From Sediminibacterium sp. (lineage in GTDB: Bacteria > Bacteroidota > Bacteroidia > Chitinophagales > Chitinophagaceae), in contig JAURIP010000011.1 in assembly GCA_030832695.1 (NCBI GenBank), positions 1 to 14,224 of the forward strand: a DNA stretch of 14,224 nt, written 5' to 3'. Positions 6,928 to 14,224 of this stretch are shown in pieces. Both the position numbers and the translations under genes were made by a program. Position 1 is the first letter of the stretch, and every line of letters starts with the position of its first letter. The notes beneath the pieces are model-generated. The model searched no databases. It was not told where the DNA came from and saw nothing but the letters and a program-made list of their open reading frames with translations.

Positions 6928-8280
6928 ATGAACAAGAAAATTATTTGGATAGGCGCAGGCTTTGTTGTTGTGATAGGCTTGCTTATTGGCTTAAAAAAAG
7001 CAGGGGTCATTGGTAAGGAGGAAGGGATTGCTGTTACAGTGGAAGCGGTACAACTAAGAACCATTACAGAGTCAGTGAATGCAAGTGGTAAGGTGTATCC
7101 TGAAATTGAAGTAAAAGTAAGTCCTGATATTTCTGGAGAAATTGTCAACCTTTTTGTAGAGGAAGGTGATCGCGTTACCAAAGGTCAAGTGCTTGCAAAA
7201 ATTTACGCTGATATTTACTCATCTCAACGTGATCAAGTGACTGCGAGTGTAAATCAAGTTAAAGCGCAATACGAAAATGTGAAAGCGGGTATTAGTGGTT
7301 TAAAAACTGTTTACGATAATACAAAAGCAACGAATGAGCGGTTTAAAAAATTGTTTGCTGATAAAATTGTTTCTAGAGCCGAATATGAGCAAACGGAGCA
7401 AGCTTTTAGATCAGCGGAATCAAGTTATAATTCAGCAAAGGAATCCATCAAAAGTGGAGAAGCGCAAATTCAAGGCGTAAGAGCCCAATTGGCTAGGGCT
7501 GAAAAGGATTTGGCACGAACCATTATTACATGTCCTATGGATGGTATTGTTAGTTTGATGAATGTAAAGAAAGGGGAAAGAGTGGTAGGAACAGCACAAA
7601 TGACTGGTACTGAAATGATGCGTGTGGCAGATATGAAAAGTATTGAAGTAAGAGTGGATGTAGGAGAGAACGATATTACCAAAGTTAAATTGGGTGATAC
7701 AGCACTGGTGGAAGTAGATGCTTATAATAACAGAAAATTCAAAGGGGTGGTTTATAAAATTGCGAATCCGGTTACTGCTATTTCTGGGGTATCTAGTTCC
7801 GCAGAAGTTGCAAATTATAAAGTACATATTAGATTATTACCTGAAGAGTATGCTGATTTAGCGAAGGATAATAATATTTTTCCTTTCCGTCCAGGAATGA
7901 CAGCAAGTGCTGACATACAAACCAAGTCAAAAAGAAATGTAGTAACCGTACCTTTAAATGCAGTAACTACAAGAGATGCTAAAGGAGAAGGGAAAAGTAC
8001 AGAAGTAACTAAATCATCGGCAAATGCAAGTACCGAAAAAGCACCTACTACCGTTGATGAAGATGTGAGCGAAGTGGTTTTTGTATTGCAAAAGGATAAT
8101 AAAGTGAAATTGGTAAAAGTTAAAACTGACATTCAAGATTTGAATTTTATTGAGGTGTCAGGGGTAAAAGTAGGCGATAAGATCATCACTGGGCCGTATA
8201 GTACAGTGAGTAAAACATTAAAGGAAGGTAGTTTGGTCACTGTCGTAACTAAAGAAAAATTATTCGAGGAGAAAAAATAA
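6928..8280 (+). CDS. MacA/HlyD-type periplasmic adaptor of an efflux pump
   Basis: A 450-residue membrane fusion protein. Seen: an N-terminal membrane anchor (about residues 4-23), then VTVEAVQLRTITESVNASGKVYPEIEVKVSPDISGEIVNLFVEEGDRVTKGQVL as the first half of the lipoyl domain (about 35-90). A coiled-coil hairpin rich in Gln, Lys and Glu follows (about 95-190), then the returning lipoyl half ARTIITCPMDGIVSLMNVKKGERV (about 191-215) and beta-barrel and membrane-proximal domains. This order is that of MacA-type adaptors, which link an inner-membrane MacB-type ABC or RND pump to a TolC channel. A polar, Ser/Thr/Glu/Lys-rich insert (about residues 350-375) interrupts the membrane-proximal domain. 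No pump gene follows: a terminator and gpsA come next. Confidence 0.92.
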   Translation: MNKKIIWIGAGFVVVIGLLIGLKKAGVIGKEEGIAVTVEAVQLRTITESVNASGKVYPEIEVKVSPDISGEIVNLFVEEGDRVTKGQVLAKIYADIYSSQRDQVTASVNQVKAQYENVKAGISGLKTVYDNTKATNERFKKLFADKIVSRAEYEQTEQAFRSAESSYNSAKESIKSGEAQIQGVRAQLARAEKDLARTIITCPMDGIVSLMNVKKGERVVGTAQMTGTEMMRVADMKSIEVRVDVGENDITKVKLGDTALVEVDAYNNRKFKGVVYKIANPVTAISGVSSSAEVANYKVHIRLLPEEYADLAKDNNIFPFRPGMTASADIQTKSKRNVVTVPLNAVTTRDAKGEGKSTEVTKSSANASTEKAPTTVDEDVSEVVFVLQKDNKVKLVKVKTDIQDLNFIEVSGVKVGDKIITGPYSTVSKTLKEGSLVTVVTKEKLFEEKK

Positions 8281-8306
8281 CTTATTTGGTTGACTATTAG
8301 CTGTAT

Positions 8307-8339
8307 AAGGGGCGCATTTAAAAAATGCGCCCCTTTTTT
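8307..8339 (+). terminator. Strong intrinsic terminator of the tolC-macA operon
   Basis: Arms AAGGGGCGCATTT (8307-8319) and AAATGCGCCCCTT (8323-8335) pair perfectly over 13 bp around a 3-base loop, with a GC-rich base and T residues from 8334 to 8339. It lies 26 bases after the macA-like stop codon. The second arm contains an ATG in frame with gpsA, which is not a plausible start. Confidence 0.93.
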
Positions 8340-8350
8340 ATTGAGTTTCG

Positions 8351-8358
8351 TATGTTTG
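8351..8358 (+). promoter_or_regulatory. Candidate gpsA promoter, -7 box
   Basis: TATGTTTG matches TAnnTTTG exactly and ends 5 bases before the ATG at 8364. Expected start of transcription is about 8362-8365, so the mRNA would be leaderless or nearly so. The place where a -33 box should lie falls inside the preceding terminator stem and shows no TTG. Confidence 0.5.
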
Positions 8359-8363
8359 CAAAA

Positions 8364-9377
8364 ATGAGCAACATGCAAATTGGTATAATTGGAAGTGGAA
8401 GTTGGGCAACCGCTATTGCAAAAATTATCACGGATAATGGGCATGAAATCAATTGGTGGGTTAGGCAAACGGAAAATATCGCCTACTTTAAAAAGCGTCA
8501 CCACAATCCACATTACCTTAGAAATGCATTTTTTGATACCACTAAGATCAATTTTTCGGATGATATAGCTGAAGTGGTAAAACAATCTACTGTCATTATT
8601 ATGGCAGTGCCTTCAATACATATTGAATCTGTTTTGCAAGCAGTGCCTTCCGATTTATTGAAAAATAAAAAAGTGGTCTCTGCTATTAAAGGGGTAATGC
8701 CTAAGTATAATATTTTATTACATGAGTTTTTGGCACAAAAATTTGATTTTCCATTAAGTCAATATTTTACTTTATTGGGCCCCAGCCATGCCGAAGAAGT
8801 GGTAGCGGAGCAGCTGTCCTACTTAACATTTTCAGGAGTAGATACTTTGATGACAAGCGAGATTGCATCGTATTTTAAATCTGATTATATCAATACGATT
8901 GTCAATAATGATGTGGTAGGCGTTCAGTATGCAGCAGTCCTAAAAAATATTTATGCACTAGGTGCTGGTATTGCACATGGCTTGGAATACGGAGATAATT
9001 TTTTGAGTGTATATATCGCCAATTGCGCAAACGAAATGAAAGTTTTGTTAAGTGCAATTAAGCAAAAAGAAAATGCTGAAGGAATACCAGCAAATTATGC
9101 AGCCTCCGTTTATTTAGGCGACTTGTTGGTTACCTGTTATTCATTGCATAGCCGAAATAGGACTTTTGGAAATATGATTGGCAAAGGTTATTCAGTAAAA
9201 TCGGCCGAATTGGAATTGAATATGGTGGCCGAAGGGTATAATGCGAGCAAGTGTATAACTGTAATCAATAAAAATTTAGGCATTGAGTTGCCTATAGTTG
9301 ATGCTGTTTATAAAATTTTATGGGAGGGCCACCAACCGACTTTCGCGTTCAAAGAAATAGAAAAGATATTATTTTAA
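8364..9377 (+). CDS. gpsA: NAD(P)-dependent glycerol-3-phosphate dehydrogenase
   Basis: A 337-residue cytoplasmic enzyme that reduces dihydroxyacetone phosphate to sn-glycerol 3-phosphate for phospholipid synthesis. Seen: the Rossmann motif IGIIGSGSWATA (about residues 6-17), VVSAIKG (about 104-110, with the conserved Lys), LGPSHAEEV (about 138-146), QYAAVLKNIYALGAGIAHGL (about 188-207, catalytic Lys at about 194), and RNRTFG (about 264-269, the substrate-phosphate Asn-Arg). All key positions are present. Starts at 8352, 8364 and 8373 are possible; 8373 (MQIGIIG) is the shortest that keeps the fold. I chose 8364 because it follows the -7 box at the distance of a transcript start; the ATG at 8325 lies in the terminator stem. 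It is tail to tail with hemW. Confidence 0.93.
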   Translation: MSNMQIGIIGSGSWATAIAKIITDNGHEINWWVRQTENIAYFKKRHHNPHYLRNAFFDTTKINFSDDIAEVVKQSTVIIMAVPSIHIESVLQAVPSDLLKNKKVVSAIKGVMPKYNILLHEFLAQKFDFPLSQYFTLLGPSHAEEVVAEQLSYLTFSGVDTLMTSEIASYFKSDYINTIVNNDVVGVQYAAVLKNIYALGAGIAHGLEYGDNFLSVYIANCANEMKVLLSAIKQKENAEGIPANYAASVYLGDLLVTCYSLHSRNRTFGNMIGKGYSVKSAELELNMVAEGYNASKCITVINKNLGIELPIVDAVYKILWEGHQPTFAFKEIEKILF

Positions 9378-9392
9378 ATTTGGCCTTGAAAA

Positions 9393-9424
9393 AAGTCTTG
9401 AATAGATCATGAATAAGTCTTGAA
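9393..9424. repeat. Short 10-bp direct repeat between gpsA and hemW ends
   Basis: AAGTCTTGAA occurs at 9393-9402 and 9415-9424, 22 bases apart, with a third partial copy (CCTTGAAAAA, 9385-9394). It fills most of the 51-base gap between two convergent stop codons. No GC-rich terminator is visible here on either strand. Confidence 0.5.
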
Positions 9425-9428
9425 AAGA

Positions 9429-10559
9429 TTATTCTGCTATCCAGAAAAAATCACTAGCAATACCATCTGCAAAAAATTTGGCCGATTTTGAAAGTGTATA
9501 ACCTTGGTTAGTTTCCTCAAGAAAGTTTTTTGCAATAAAGCTCCTCGTGATTTTAAGGGTATGTTCATGAAACGCAGGGCCAAAATTTTGGGAAATATAT
9601 GCAAGCGAAAATCCCTCCATGCATCTCAATGAAATCATCATATACTCATTGAATTTTGTTGCTAGCGGTAGTTGTTCTATTTCGAAGGGTAATTCGTTTT
9701 TTTCAAGTGCGCTAAAATAAAGCTGATTATTTGCAACATTCCATTGCCTAGTGTTTTGATTATAAGAATGGGCCGATGGGCCAAGACCTAAATAAGGAAT
9801 ACCCTTCCAATAATTACTATTGTGTTTGCTTCTAAAACCGGGTTTACTAAAATTAGAAATCTCATAATGCTCCATCCCTATTAGTTCGGTATAGTTAGTG
9901 ATGATTTCAAAATGTGCTGCTTGGTGCGCCGGATGAACCGGATCCATCTTTTTATTTTGAATCATTGTATACAGCGCCGTTTTATCTTCAACAGTAAGTG
10001 CATAACAAGAAAGGTGTTGAATTTGGTATTGGTGGATGATTGCTAAGTCTGCTTTGAGATCGTCATTGGTCAAATGGGGGGTCCCATAAATCAAGTCAAT
10101 ACTTATGTTTTCAATTCCTTCCCCGCGTGCCGCTTTTATTGCTTCATGTGCTTGTTCGGTCGTATGCGCGCGGTTCATCCAATGAAGTGCTGCTGGTTGA
10201 AAGCTTTGGATACCAATACTTAGTCTATTCACCCCTGCCTTTTTCCAGGCCATGACTTGTTCGGGGCTGATATCATCAGGATTTGCTTCAATGGTAAATT
10301 CGATATTGGAATCAAGGGGATAGACGGAACTTAATTTATCTAAAATTTTATGGAAATCATCCATGGGCAATAAAGAAGGTGTTCCGCCACCAAAATAAAC
10401 GGTTTCTATAGGCGTTGAAAGGTAGTTTTTTTGAATTTCAATTTCCTGGATGATCGCCTTTGTGAAATGGTCAATGTATTTCACCTGGGTTGAAAAATGA
10501 AAATTGCAATAATGGCAAGCTTTTTTACAAAAGGGTATGTGAATATAGATGCCTGCCAT
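9429..10559 (-). CDS. hemW: HemW-like radical SAM haem chaperone
   Basis: A 376-residue radical S-adenosylmethionine protein. Seen: MAGIYIHIPFCKKACHYCNF at the N-terminus with the 4Fe-4S motif C-x3-C-x2-C (Cys11, Cys15, Cys18), followed by Asn-Phe rather than the extra Cys of true coproporphyrinogen dehydrogenase HemN. Also present are VYFGGGTPSLL (about 54-64), RLSIGIQSF, ISIDLIYGTP, LGLGPSAHS and a C-terminal winged-helix-like HemW_C region. HemW binds haem and delivers it to respiratory enzymes; older annotations call it oxygen-independent coproporphyrinogen oxidase. The start at 10559 gives the canonical N-terminus; an upstream TTG at 10586 is less likely because it falls inside the -7 box. 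It is divergent from the DUF4271-hemD pair. Confidence 0.93.
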   Translation of the reverse strand: MAGIYIHIPFCKKACHYCNFHFSTQVKYIDHFTKAIIQEIEIQKNYLSTPIETVYFGGGTPSLLPMDDFHKILDKLSSVYPLDSNIEFTIEANPDDISPEQVMAWKKAGVNRLSIGIQSFQPAALHWMNRAHTTEQAHEAIKAARGEGIENISIDLIYGTPHLTNDDLKADLAIIHQYQIQHLSCYALTVEDKTALYTMIQNKKMDPVHPAHQAAHFEIITNYTELIGMEHYEISNFSKPGFRSKHNSNYWKGIPYLGLGPSAHSYNQNTRQWNVANNQLYFSALEKNELPFEIEQLPLATKFNEYMMISLRCMEGFSLAYISQNFGPAFHEHTLKITRSFIAKNFLEETNQGYTLSKSAKFFADGIASDFFWIAE

Positions 10560-10583
10560 GGAATTGTTTAAAAGGTATTGGGA

Positions 10584-10591
10584 CAAAGCTA
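10584..10591 (-). promoter_or_regulatory. hemW promoter, Bacteroidota -7 box
   Basis: The minus-strand reading TAGCTTTG matches TAnnTTTG exactly. The start of transcription is expected at about 10577-10580, giving a leader of about 20 bases before ATG 10559 and excluding the TTG at 10586 as a start. No clear -33 box is seen. Confidence 0.55.
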
Positions 10592-10623
10592 GTTATAAGT
10601 TACTAATTCTGCATCAGTATACT

Positions 10624-10631
10624 TATTTTTG
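10624..10631 (+). promoter_or_regulatory. Candidate promoter of the DUF4271-hemD unit, -7 box
   Basis: TATTTTTG matches TAnnTTTG exactly and ends 6 bases before the ATG at 10638, so transcription would start at about 10635-10638 and the mRNA could be leaderless. It lies 33 bases from the divergent hemW -7 box, so the two promoters would have overlapping upstream regions. Confidence 0.5.
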
Positions 10632-10637
10632 CAATGT

Positions 10638-11657
10638 ATGCAGCTTGGTAAAAAAAATATTCTTATTGTTATAGGATGCTTTATCCTCTTGACTTCCTTT
10701 CAAAATCAAGTGCCATTAAATGATTTGGGTAAGGATTCAACAGTGTTCCAGGCAGATTCGCTTTTGGTCAAGGATACCTTGCTGATAAAGTATGTGCCTG
10801 TGATTCCTACTTCCTTTCAAATAGCAGATGCCTGGCTGGTACAATCATTTATTGGAAACAAGATGGACAGTAATTTTAATACCTTAAAAGCGTATAAAAA
10901 TTATTTTTTACAAAAAAGGAATGCGTATAAATTATATTTTCCCGGTAGTATTATAGCAAGTGAATCCCAAGTAGTATATAAAATAGAACAACGATTTGCA
11001 TTACAAGATAAAGATTTGCTTTTTTATGGCATCCTGATTTTAATTTTTTTATATGGTTTTGTAAATAATGTATTCCCGCAATATTTTTCTAAACTTTTTA
11101 AACAGTTTAGCCAATCCTCGTTAAGAATGATTCAATATCGGGAGCAGCTTTTACAAAATAGCTTAGGCTCCCTAATTATTAATATTTGTTTTATTCTAAG
11201 TTTTTCTTTAATGTCAACCTTGTTAATTTTTAATCGCCATTTGGTGGCGTTGTCTTTTTGGGAAGGCTTTTTTTATATAAATTTATTTTTTACATTTTTA
11301 TATGTTGGGAAATACATTTCCTTACAAATCGCCGGATATGTCTTTAATTCAAAGGAACTCGTGAATACCTATATTTTCGTAGTATTTATGATTAATAAAG
11401 TATTGGGTGTTTTATTAGTCCCTTTTATATTGGTATTGGCCTTTGCAAAACCCATACTTCATCCTTATGCAATAGGGGGTGCCGCTTTAATAACAGTCCT
11501 TTTAATTTTATATAGGTACTTGTTTTCCCTAACATCAGTTAGGAACAAATTACATATCTCCTCTTTTCATTTTTTTCTATACCTTTGTGCATTCGAGATA
11601 TTGCCACTCACTATATTGTATAAATTTATAGTACAATATTTTGGCGGCATTTATTAA
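10638..11657 (+). CDS. DUF4271-family membrane protein upstream of hemD
   Basis: A 339-residue protein with an N-terminal signal-like segment (MQLGKKNILIVIGCFILLTSFQ), a polar extracytoplasmic region (about 22-125), then about six hydrophobic segments from LLFYGILILIFLYGFVNNVF (about 130) to the end. The closing FHFFLYLCAFEILPLTILYK is, as I recall, the hallmark end of DUF4271 proteins, a Bacteroidota family of unknown function often placed directly before uroporphyrinogen-III synthase. The next gene, 29 bases on, is exactly that. The ATG at 10638 is preferred to the TTG at 10629, which lies in the promoter box. An I-G-C near residue 13 resembles a lipobox, but the hydrophobic run continues past it, so lipidation is doubtful. 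No catalytic motif is recognised. Confidence 0.8.
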   Translation: MQLGKKNILIVIGCFILLTSFQNQVPLNDLGKDSTVFQADSLLVKDTLLIKYVPVIPTSFQIADAWLVQSFIGNKMDSNFNTLKAYKNYFLQKRNAYKLYFPGSIIASESQVVYKIEQRFALQDKDLLFYGILILIFLYGFVNNVFPQYFSKLFKQFSQSSLRMIQYREQLLQNSLGSLIINICFILSFSLMSTLLIFNRHLVALSFWEGFFYINLFFTFLYVGKYISLQIAGYVFNSKELVNTYIFVVFMINKVLGVLLVPFILVLAFAKPILHPYAIGGAALITVLLILYRYLFSLTSVRNKLHISSFHFFLYLCAFEILPLTILYKFIVQYFGGIY

Positions 11658-11686
11658 TAGGACACGAAAATAAAAATGGAAGTGAA

Positions 11687-12478
11687 ATGAGTGGAGTAAA
11701 AAAATCGACTACAACAAAGACCATTAAAAAAATTCTAGTTTCCCAAGCAAGGCCTGAAAGTGAAAAATCGCCTTACTTTGAATTAGAGCGAAAACACGCA
11801 GTCGCATTGCATTTTCAGCCATTAATACAATTGGTACCCATTTCCGGGAAGGATTTCAGAAAAACAAAAATTGATATTTCAGAATATACTGCTGTTATTT
11901 TTACGAGTAAAAATGCCATTGATCATTTTTTTAGAACCTGCGATGAATTGAAAGTGAGTATTAGTCAGGATACAAAATATTTCTGCATTACCGAATCAGT
12001 TGCTTTGTATTTGCAAAAGTTTATTATGTATCGAAAAAGAAAAGTATTTTTCGGTACAGATGGCACTAATAAAAAAATGTTTGATGTGTTGAACAAACAT
12101 AAATTAAACGAAAAGTTTTTGTACGTGTGTAGCGAAAATCAACAAGACAATGAAATTGTCAATTGGTTAAAGGAGCATGCAACGAAATTTGAATTGGGAT
12201 ATATGTATCGCTCCGTAAGCAGTGATATATCAGCACTATTAAAAACCACTGAATTTGATATCATTTGTTTATTTACACCGAGTGGTTTGAAAAGTTTATT
12301 TGACAACAAACCTGATTTTAAACAAAACGGCACCATTATTGGTGCATTTGGTTCCAATACTTGCAAAGCCGTGGAAGAGGCAGGATTAACATTACATATT
12401 AGAGTACCTAGTCCACAAACTACCAGTATGATGTCGGGGCTGGATCAATATCTTTCCTTAAGTAGTAAAAAGAAATAA
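11687..12478 (+). CDS. hemD: Uroporphyrinogen-III synthase (HemD-like)
   Basis: A 263-residue cytoplasmic protein with the two-lobe HemD layout. Seen: KKILVSQARPESEKSPYFELERKHAVALHFQPLIQLVPI (about 14-52), where the family has the opening strand and the P-L-I motif; YTAVIFTSKNAIDHFF (about 67-82); FDIICLFTPSGLKSLFDN (about 189-206); GAFGSNTCKAVEEAGLTLHIRVPSPQTTSMMSGLDQYL (about 217-254), with the final G-x-x-T-x-x-A-x-x-x-G pattern. HemD closes and inverts ring D of hydroxymethylbilane to give uroporphyrinogen III, precursor of haem, sirohaem and cobalamin. Sequence conservation in this family is low, so the call rests on these motif positions and on the neighbouring DUF4271 and hemW genes. 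It has a basic, Thr/Lys-rich N-terminal extension. It is probably cotranscribed with the DUF4271 gene. Confidence 0.88.
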   Translation: MSGVKKSTTTKTIKKILVSQARPESEKSPYFELERKHAVALHFQPLIQLVPISGKDFRKTKIDISEYTAVIFTSKNAIDHFFRTCDELKVSISQDTKYFCITESVALYLQKFIMYRKRKVFFGTDGTNKKMFDVLNKHKLNEKFLYVCSENQQDNEIVNWLKEHATKFELGYMYRSVSSDISALLKTTEFDIICLFTPSGLKSLFDNKPDFKQNGTIIGAFGSNTCKAVEEAGLTLHIRVPSPQTTSMMSGLDQYLSLSSKKK

Positions 12479-12524
12479 GGCGTAATTACTTAATATTTTT
12501 CTGCTTCAATTAAATTGCATTTAA

Positions 12525-14224
12525 ATGAATGCAACTCCTAAGTTTACCAATCGTCTTATAGAAGAAACGAGTCCGTATCTATTACAGCATGCGCATAATC
12601 CAGTCGATTGGGTGGCTTGGTCACCTACTATATTCACTGATGCACAAAACGAAAACAAACCTATTTTATTAAGTATTGGCTATGCCGCATGTCATTGGTG
12701 TCATGTGATGGAGCGAGAGAGTTTTGAAGATGAAACTATTGCTGCATACATGAATGCAAATTTTATCAATGTTAAAGTGGATCGCGAAGAACGACCCGAT
12801 GTGGATCACATTTATATGGATGCACTTCAAGCAATGACTGGTTCAGGTGGATGGCCTTTAAATATTTTTTTATTACCGAATGGTAAGCCTTTTTTTGGCG
12901 GCACTTATTTTCCACCAAGAACTATACCACAACGTGCTTCTTGGTTGGATGTTTTAAAGGGAGTAAGAGAAGCGTATAACAACAATCCCGAAAAATTAAA
13001 TGATCAAGCGGAACAACTTACGCAGCATTTATTGAACAAGAATATAATACATAAACCAGCATCACTGGAAAGTGTATCCGATAAAGGGGAAAATAATGTA
13101 CCCAATAAAGAGGAAATAGAAATCATTGGGAACAGAATATTACAAAATGCAGATACGATGTGGGGCGGCTTTGGTACTGCTCCAAAATTTCCGCAAACAT
13201 TTTGTTTGCAAATGTTATTTAGAAATTTCAAAATGAATGGTAACGAAAGCTGTATGGTTCATGCGATACGGTCTATTGATAAAATGATACAAGGCGGCCT
13301 CTACGACCATTTGGGCGGTGGCTTTGCTAGATACAGCACCGATGCACAATGGCAGGCGCCACATTTTGAAAAAATGTTGTATGATAATGCATTGCTCATT
13401 GGGGTAATGGCGGAAGCTTATCAAATTACACAAAAAGAAATCTATGTATATATCATAAAACAAACGGTTTCATTTTTAAAAAGAGAATTATCTAATCAGC
13501 AAGGGGCTTATTATGCTGCATTGGATGCGGACAGTGAAGGTGTAGAGGGAAAATTTTATACCTGGTCTTATGATGAAATTGAACAACTCCTGGACCCATC
13601 CTTGTTCACTGAATTTTGCAATTATTATCAAGTAACAAAAAATGGAAATTGGGAGCATACTAATATTTTATGGACGACAGAAGCGCTTGAAAAAAGTATA
13701 TCTTCTAAATTTGTAAACGCAAAAAATATTTTATTTAATGATCGATCCAAAAGGATTAGACCCGCACTAGATTATAAAATAATTTTATCTTGGAATTGTT
13801 TACTAATTACTGCATTGTGTAAAGCCTATGCTGCCATTGGCGATGAGGAATACAAACTAAGTGCGATAGATGCGATTACTTGGATTGAAAATAATTTTTC
13901 TGACAGCGATCGGGATCATTTGTTTCATACAAATACCAACGGTGTAAAAAAAGCATTTGCTTTTTTAGATGATTATGGTGCTTTAATACAATCCTATATA
14001 CACCTGCAAGAAATTACAGGAGATACCCATTATTTGCATAAAGCAGAAAAGTGGATGGGGTATGTGCAAGCTCATTTTTTAGATGAAGAGGGCGTATTTT
14101 TTTATTATACAGCACAATACCAAACCGATGTGATTGTTCGACAAAAGGACACCTATGATGGGGCACAACCAAGTGGAAATGCTTTGATTTGTATGAGTTT
14201 ATATTACCTAGGCCATGTTTTTGA
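12525..14224 (+). CDS. Thioredoxin-domain protein, DUF255/YyaL (SPATA20) family, cut by right edge
   Basis: The frame is open from ATG 12525 to the window end (566 complete codons and two bases of the next), with no stop or frameshift found by direct translation. It opens [24 protein letters not shown] (residues 9-32), followed by [20 protein letters not shown] with the CxxC pair Cys56/Cys59, [38 protein letters not shown], then [11 protein letters not shown] and DADSEG. These are hallmarks of the DUF255 thioredoxin-like domain fused to an alpha/alpha-barrel region resembling sugar epimerases or glycosidases. [13 protein letters not shown] near the edge is a late motif, so about 100-120 residues should be missing. 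Members are of uncertain function; the human relative is SPATA20. The 46-base gap after hemD has no clear terminator, so readthrough from hemD is possible. Confidence 0.93.
   Translation, partial: MNATPKFTNRLIEETSPYLLQHAHNPVDWVAWSPTIFTDAQNENKPILLSIGYAACHWCHVMERESFEDETIAAYMNANFINVKVDREERPDVDHIYMDALQAMTGSGGWPLNIFLLPNGKPFFGGTYFPPRTIPQRASWLDVLKGVREAYNNNPEKLNDQAEQLTQHLLNKNIIHKPASLESVSDKGENNVPNKEEIEIIGNRILQNADTMWGGFGTAPKFPQTFCLQMLFRNFKMNGNESCMVHAIRSIDKMIQGGLYDHLGGGFARYSTDAQWQAPHFEKMLYDNALLIGVMAEAYQITQKEIYVYIIKQTVSFLKRELSNQQGAYYAALDADSEGVEGKFYTWSYDEIEQLLDPSLFTEFCNYYQVTKNGNWEHTNILWTTEALEKSISSKFVNAKNILFNDRSKRIRPALDYKIILSWNCLLITALCKAYAAIGDEEYKLSAIDAITWIENNFSDSDRDHLFHTNTNGVKKAFAFLDDYGALIQSYIHLQEITGDTHYLHKAEKWMGYVQAHFLDEEGVFFYYTAQYQTDVIVRQKDTYDGAQPSGNALICMSLYYLGHVF

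Noticed and set aside
7432..8132. Overlapping minus-strand open frames of 70-131 codons
   Set aside because: They are antisense to the macA-like gene, which has clear domain motifs throughout.
8325..8363. Earlier in-frame starts for gpsA (ATG 8325, ATG 8352)
   Set aside because: 8325 is inside the terminator stem, and 8352 overlaps the promoter box; both add residues before the canonical IGIIGSG start.
10560..10586. Upstream TTG start for hemW
   Set aside because: It lies within the -7 box, and the family N-terminus begins at the ATG at 10559.
10629..10637. TTG start for the DUF4271 gene
   Set aside because: It overlaps the TATTTTTG promoter box; ATG 10638 follows nine bases later with a normal signal-like N-terminus.
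10640..10680. Lipoprotein signal (I-G-C) in the DUF4271 protein
   Set aside because: Hydrophobic residues continue well past the Cys, so it looks like the middle of a signal or anchor helix.
13004..13463. Two minus-strand open frames of 75-82 codons
   Set aside because: They are antisense to the intact DUF255 gene and show no recognisable protein.
1..14224. CRISPR arrays, insertion sequences, attachment sites, tRNA or rRNA genes, defence modules
   Set aside because: I found no repeat-spacer pattern, transposase or integrase motif, or stable RNA gene on either strand.

Overview
The window is about 37% GC and reads as chromosomal DNA of a member of the Bacteroidota, most likely near the Chitinophagales. 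That placement is inferred from gene families (DUF4271 beside hemD, TonB receptor style, TolC/MacA style), from several promoter boxes of the Bacteroidota type TAnnTTTG, and from the lack of clear Shine-Dalgarno sequences. I see no insertion sequence, phage gene, CRISPR array, tRNA or rRNA. Ten protein genes are present; the first (left edge) and the last (right edge) are cut by the window.

Layout: (1) 1-843, the C-terminal part of a secreted-type sulfatase, meeting tail to tail with a marC-family membrane protein gene (848-1426, minus). (2) 1483-3420 (minus), a BtuB-type TonB-dependent receptor, headed by a long leader that carries a clear cobalamin riboswitch (3591-3747) and a matching promoter box (3755-3762). 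A perfect 15-bp terminator hairpin ends the receptor unit exactly at the marC start codon. (3) 3924-5255, an APC-superfamily amino acid permease, transcribed divergently from btuB. (4) 5427-8280, a tolC-like outer-membrane channel gene and a macA/hlyD-like adaptor gene forming a two-gene efflux operon with its own promoter and a strong terminator (8307-8339), but with no inner-membrane pump gene next to it. (5) 8364-9377, gpsA, tail to tail with hemW (9429-10559, minus). (6) Divergent from hemW, a DUF4271 membrane protein gene (10638-11657) and a hemD-like uroporphyrinogen-III synthase gene (11687-12478), followed by a thioredoxin-fold DUF255/YyaL (SPATA20-like) gene that runs off the right edge (12525-14224).

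How the genes relate: two tetrapyrrole themes appear. One is cobalamin uptake (the riboswitch-controlled btuB). The other is haem metabolism (hemW and hemD on the two sides of a short divergent promoter region, with the uncharacterised DUF4271 protein between them). The rest is transport, envelope and lipid-precursor housekeeping.

I do not find a convincing undescribed defence or mobile system. The points most worth a second look are the riboswitch expression platform, the terminator that abuts the marC start codon, two genes with promoter boxes so close to the start that their mRNAs may be leaderless, and the DUF4271-hemD linkage.
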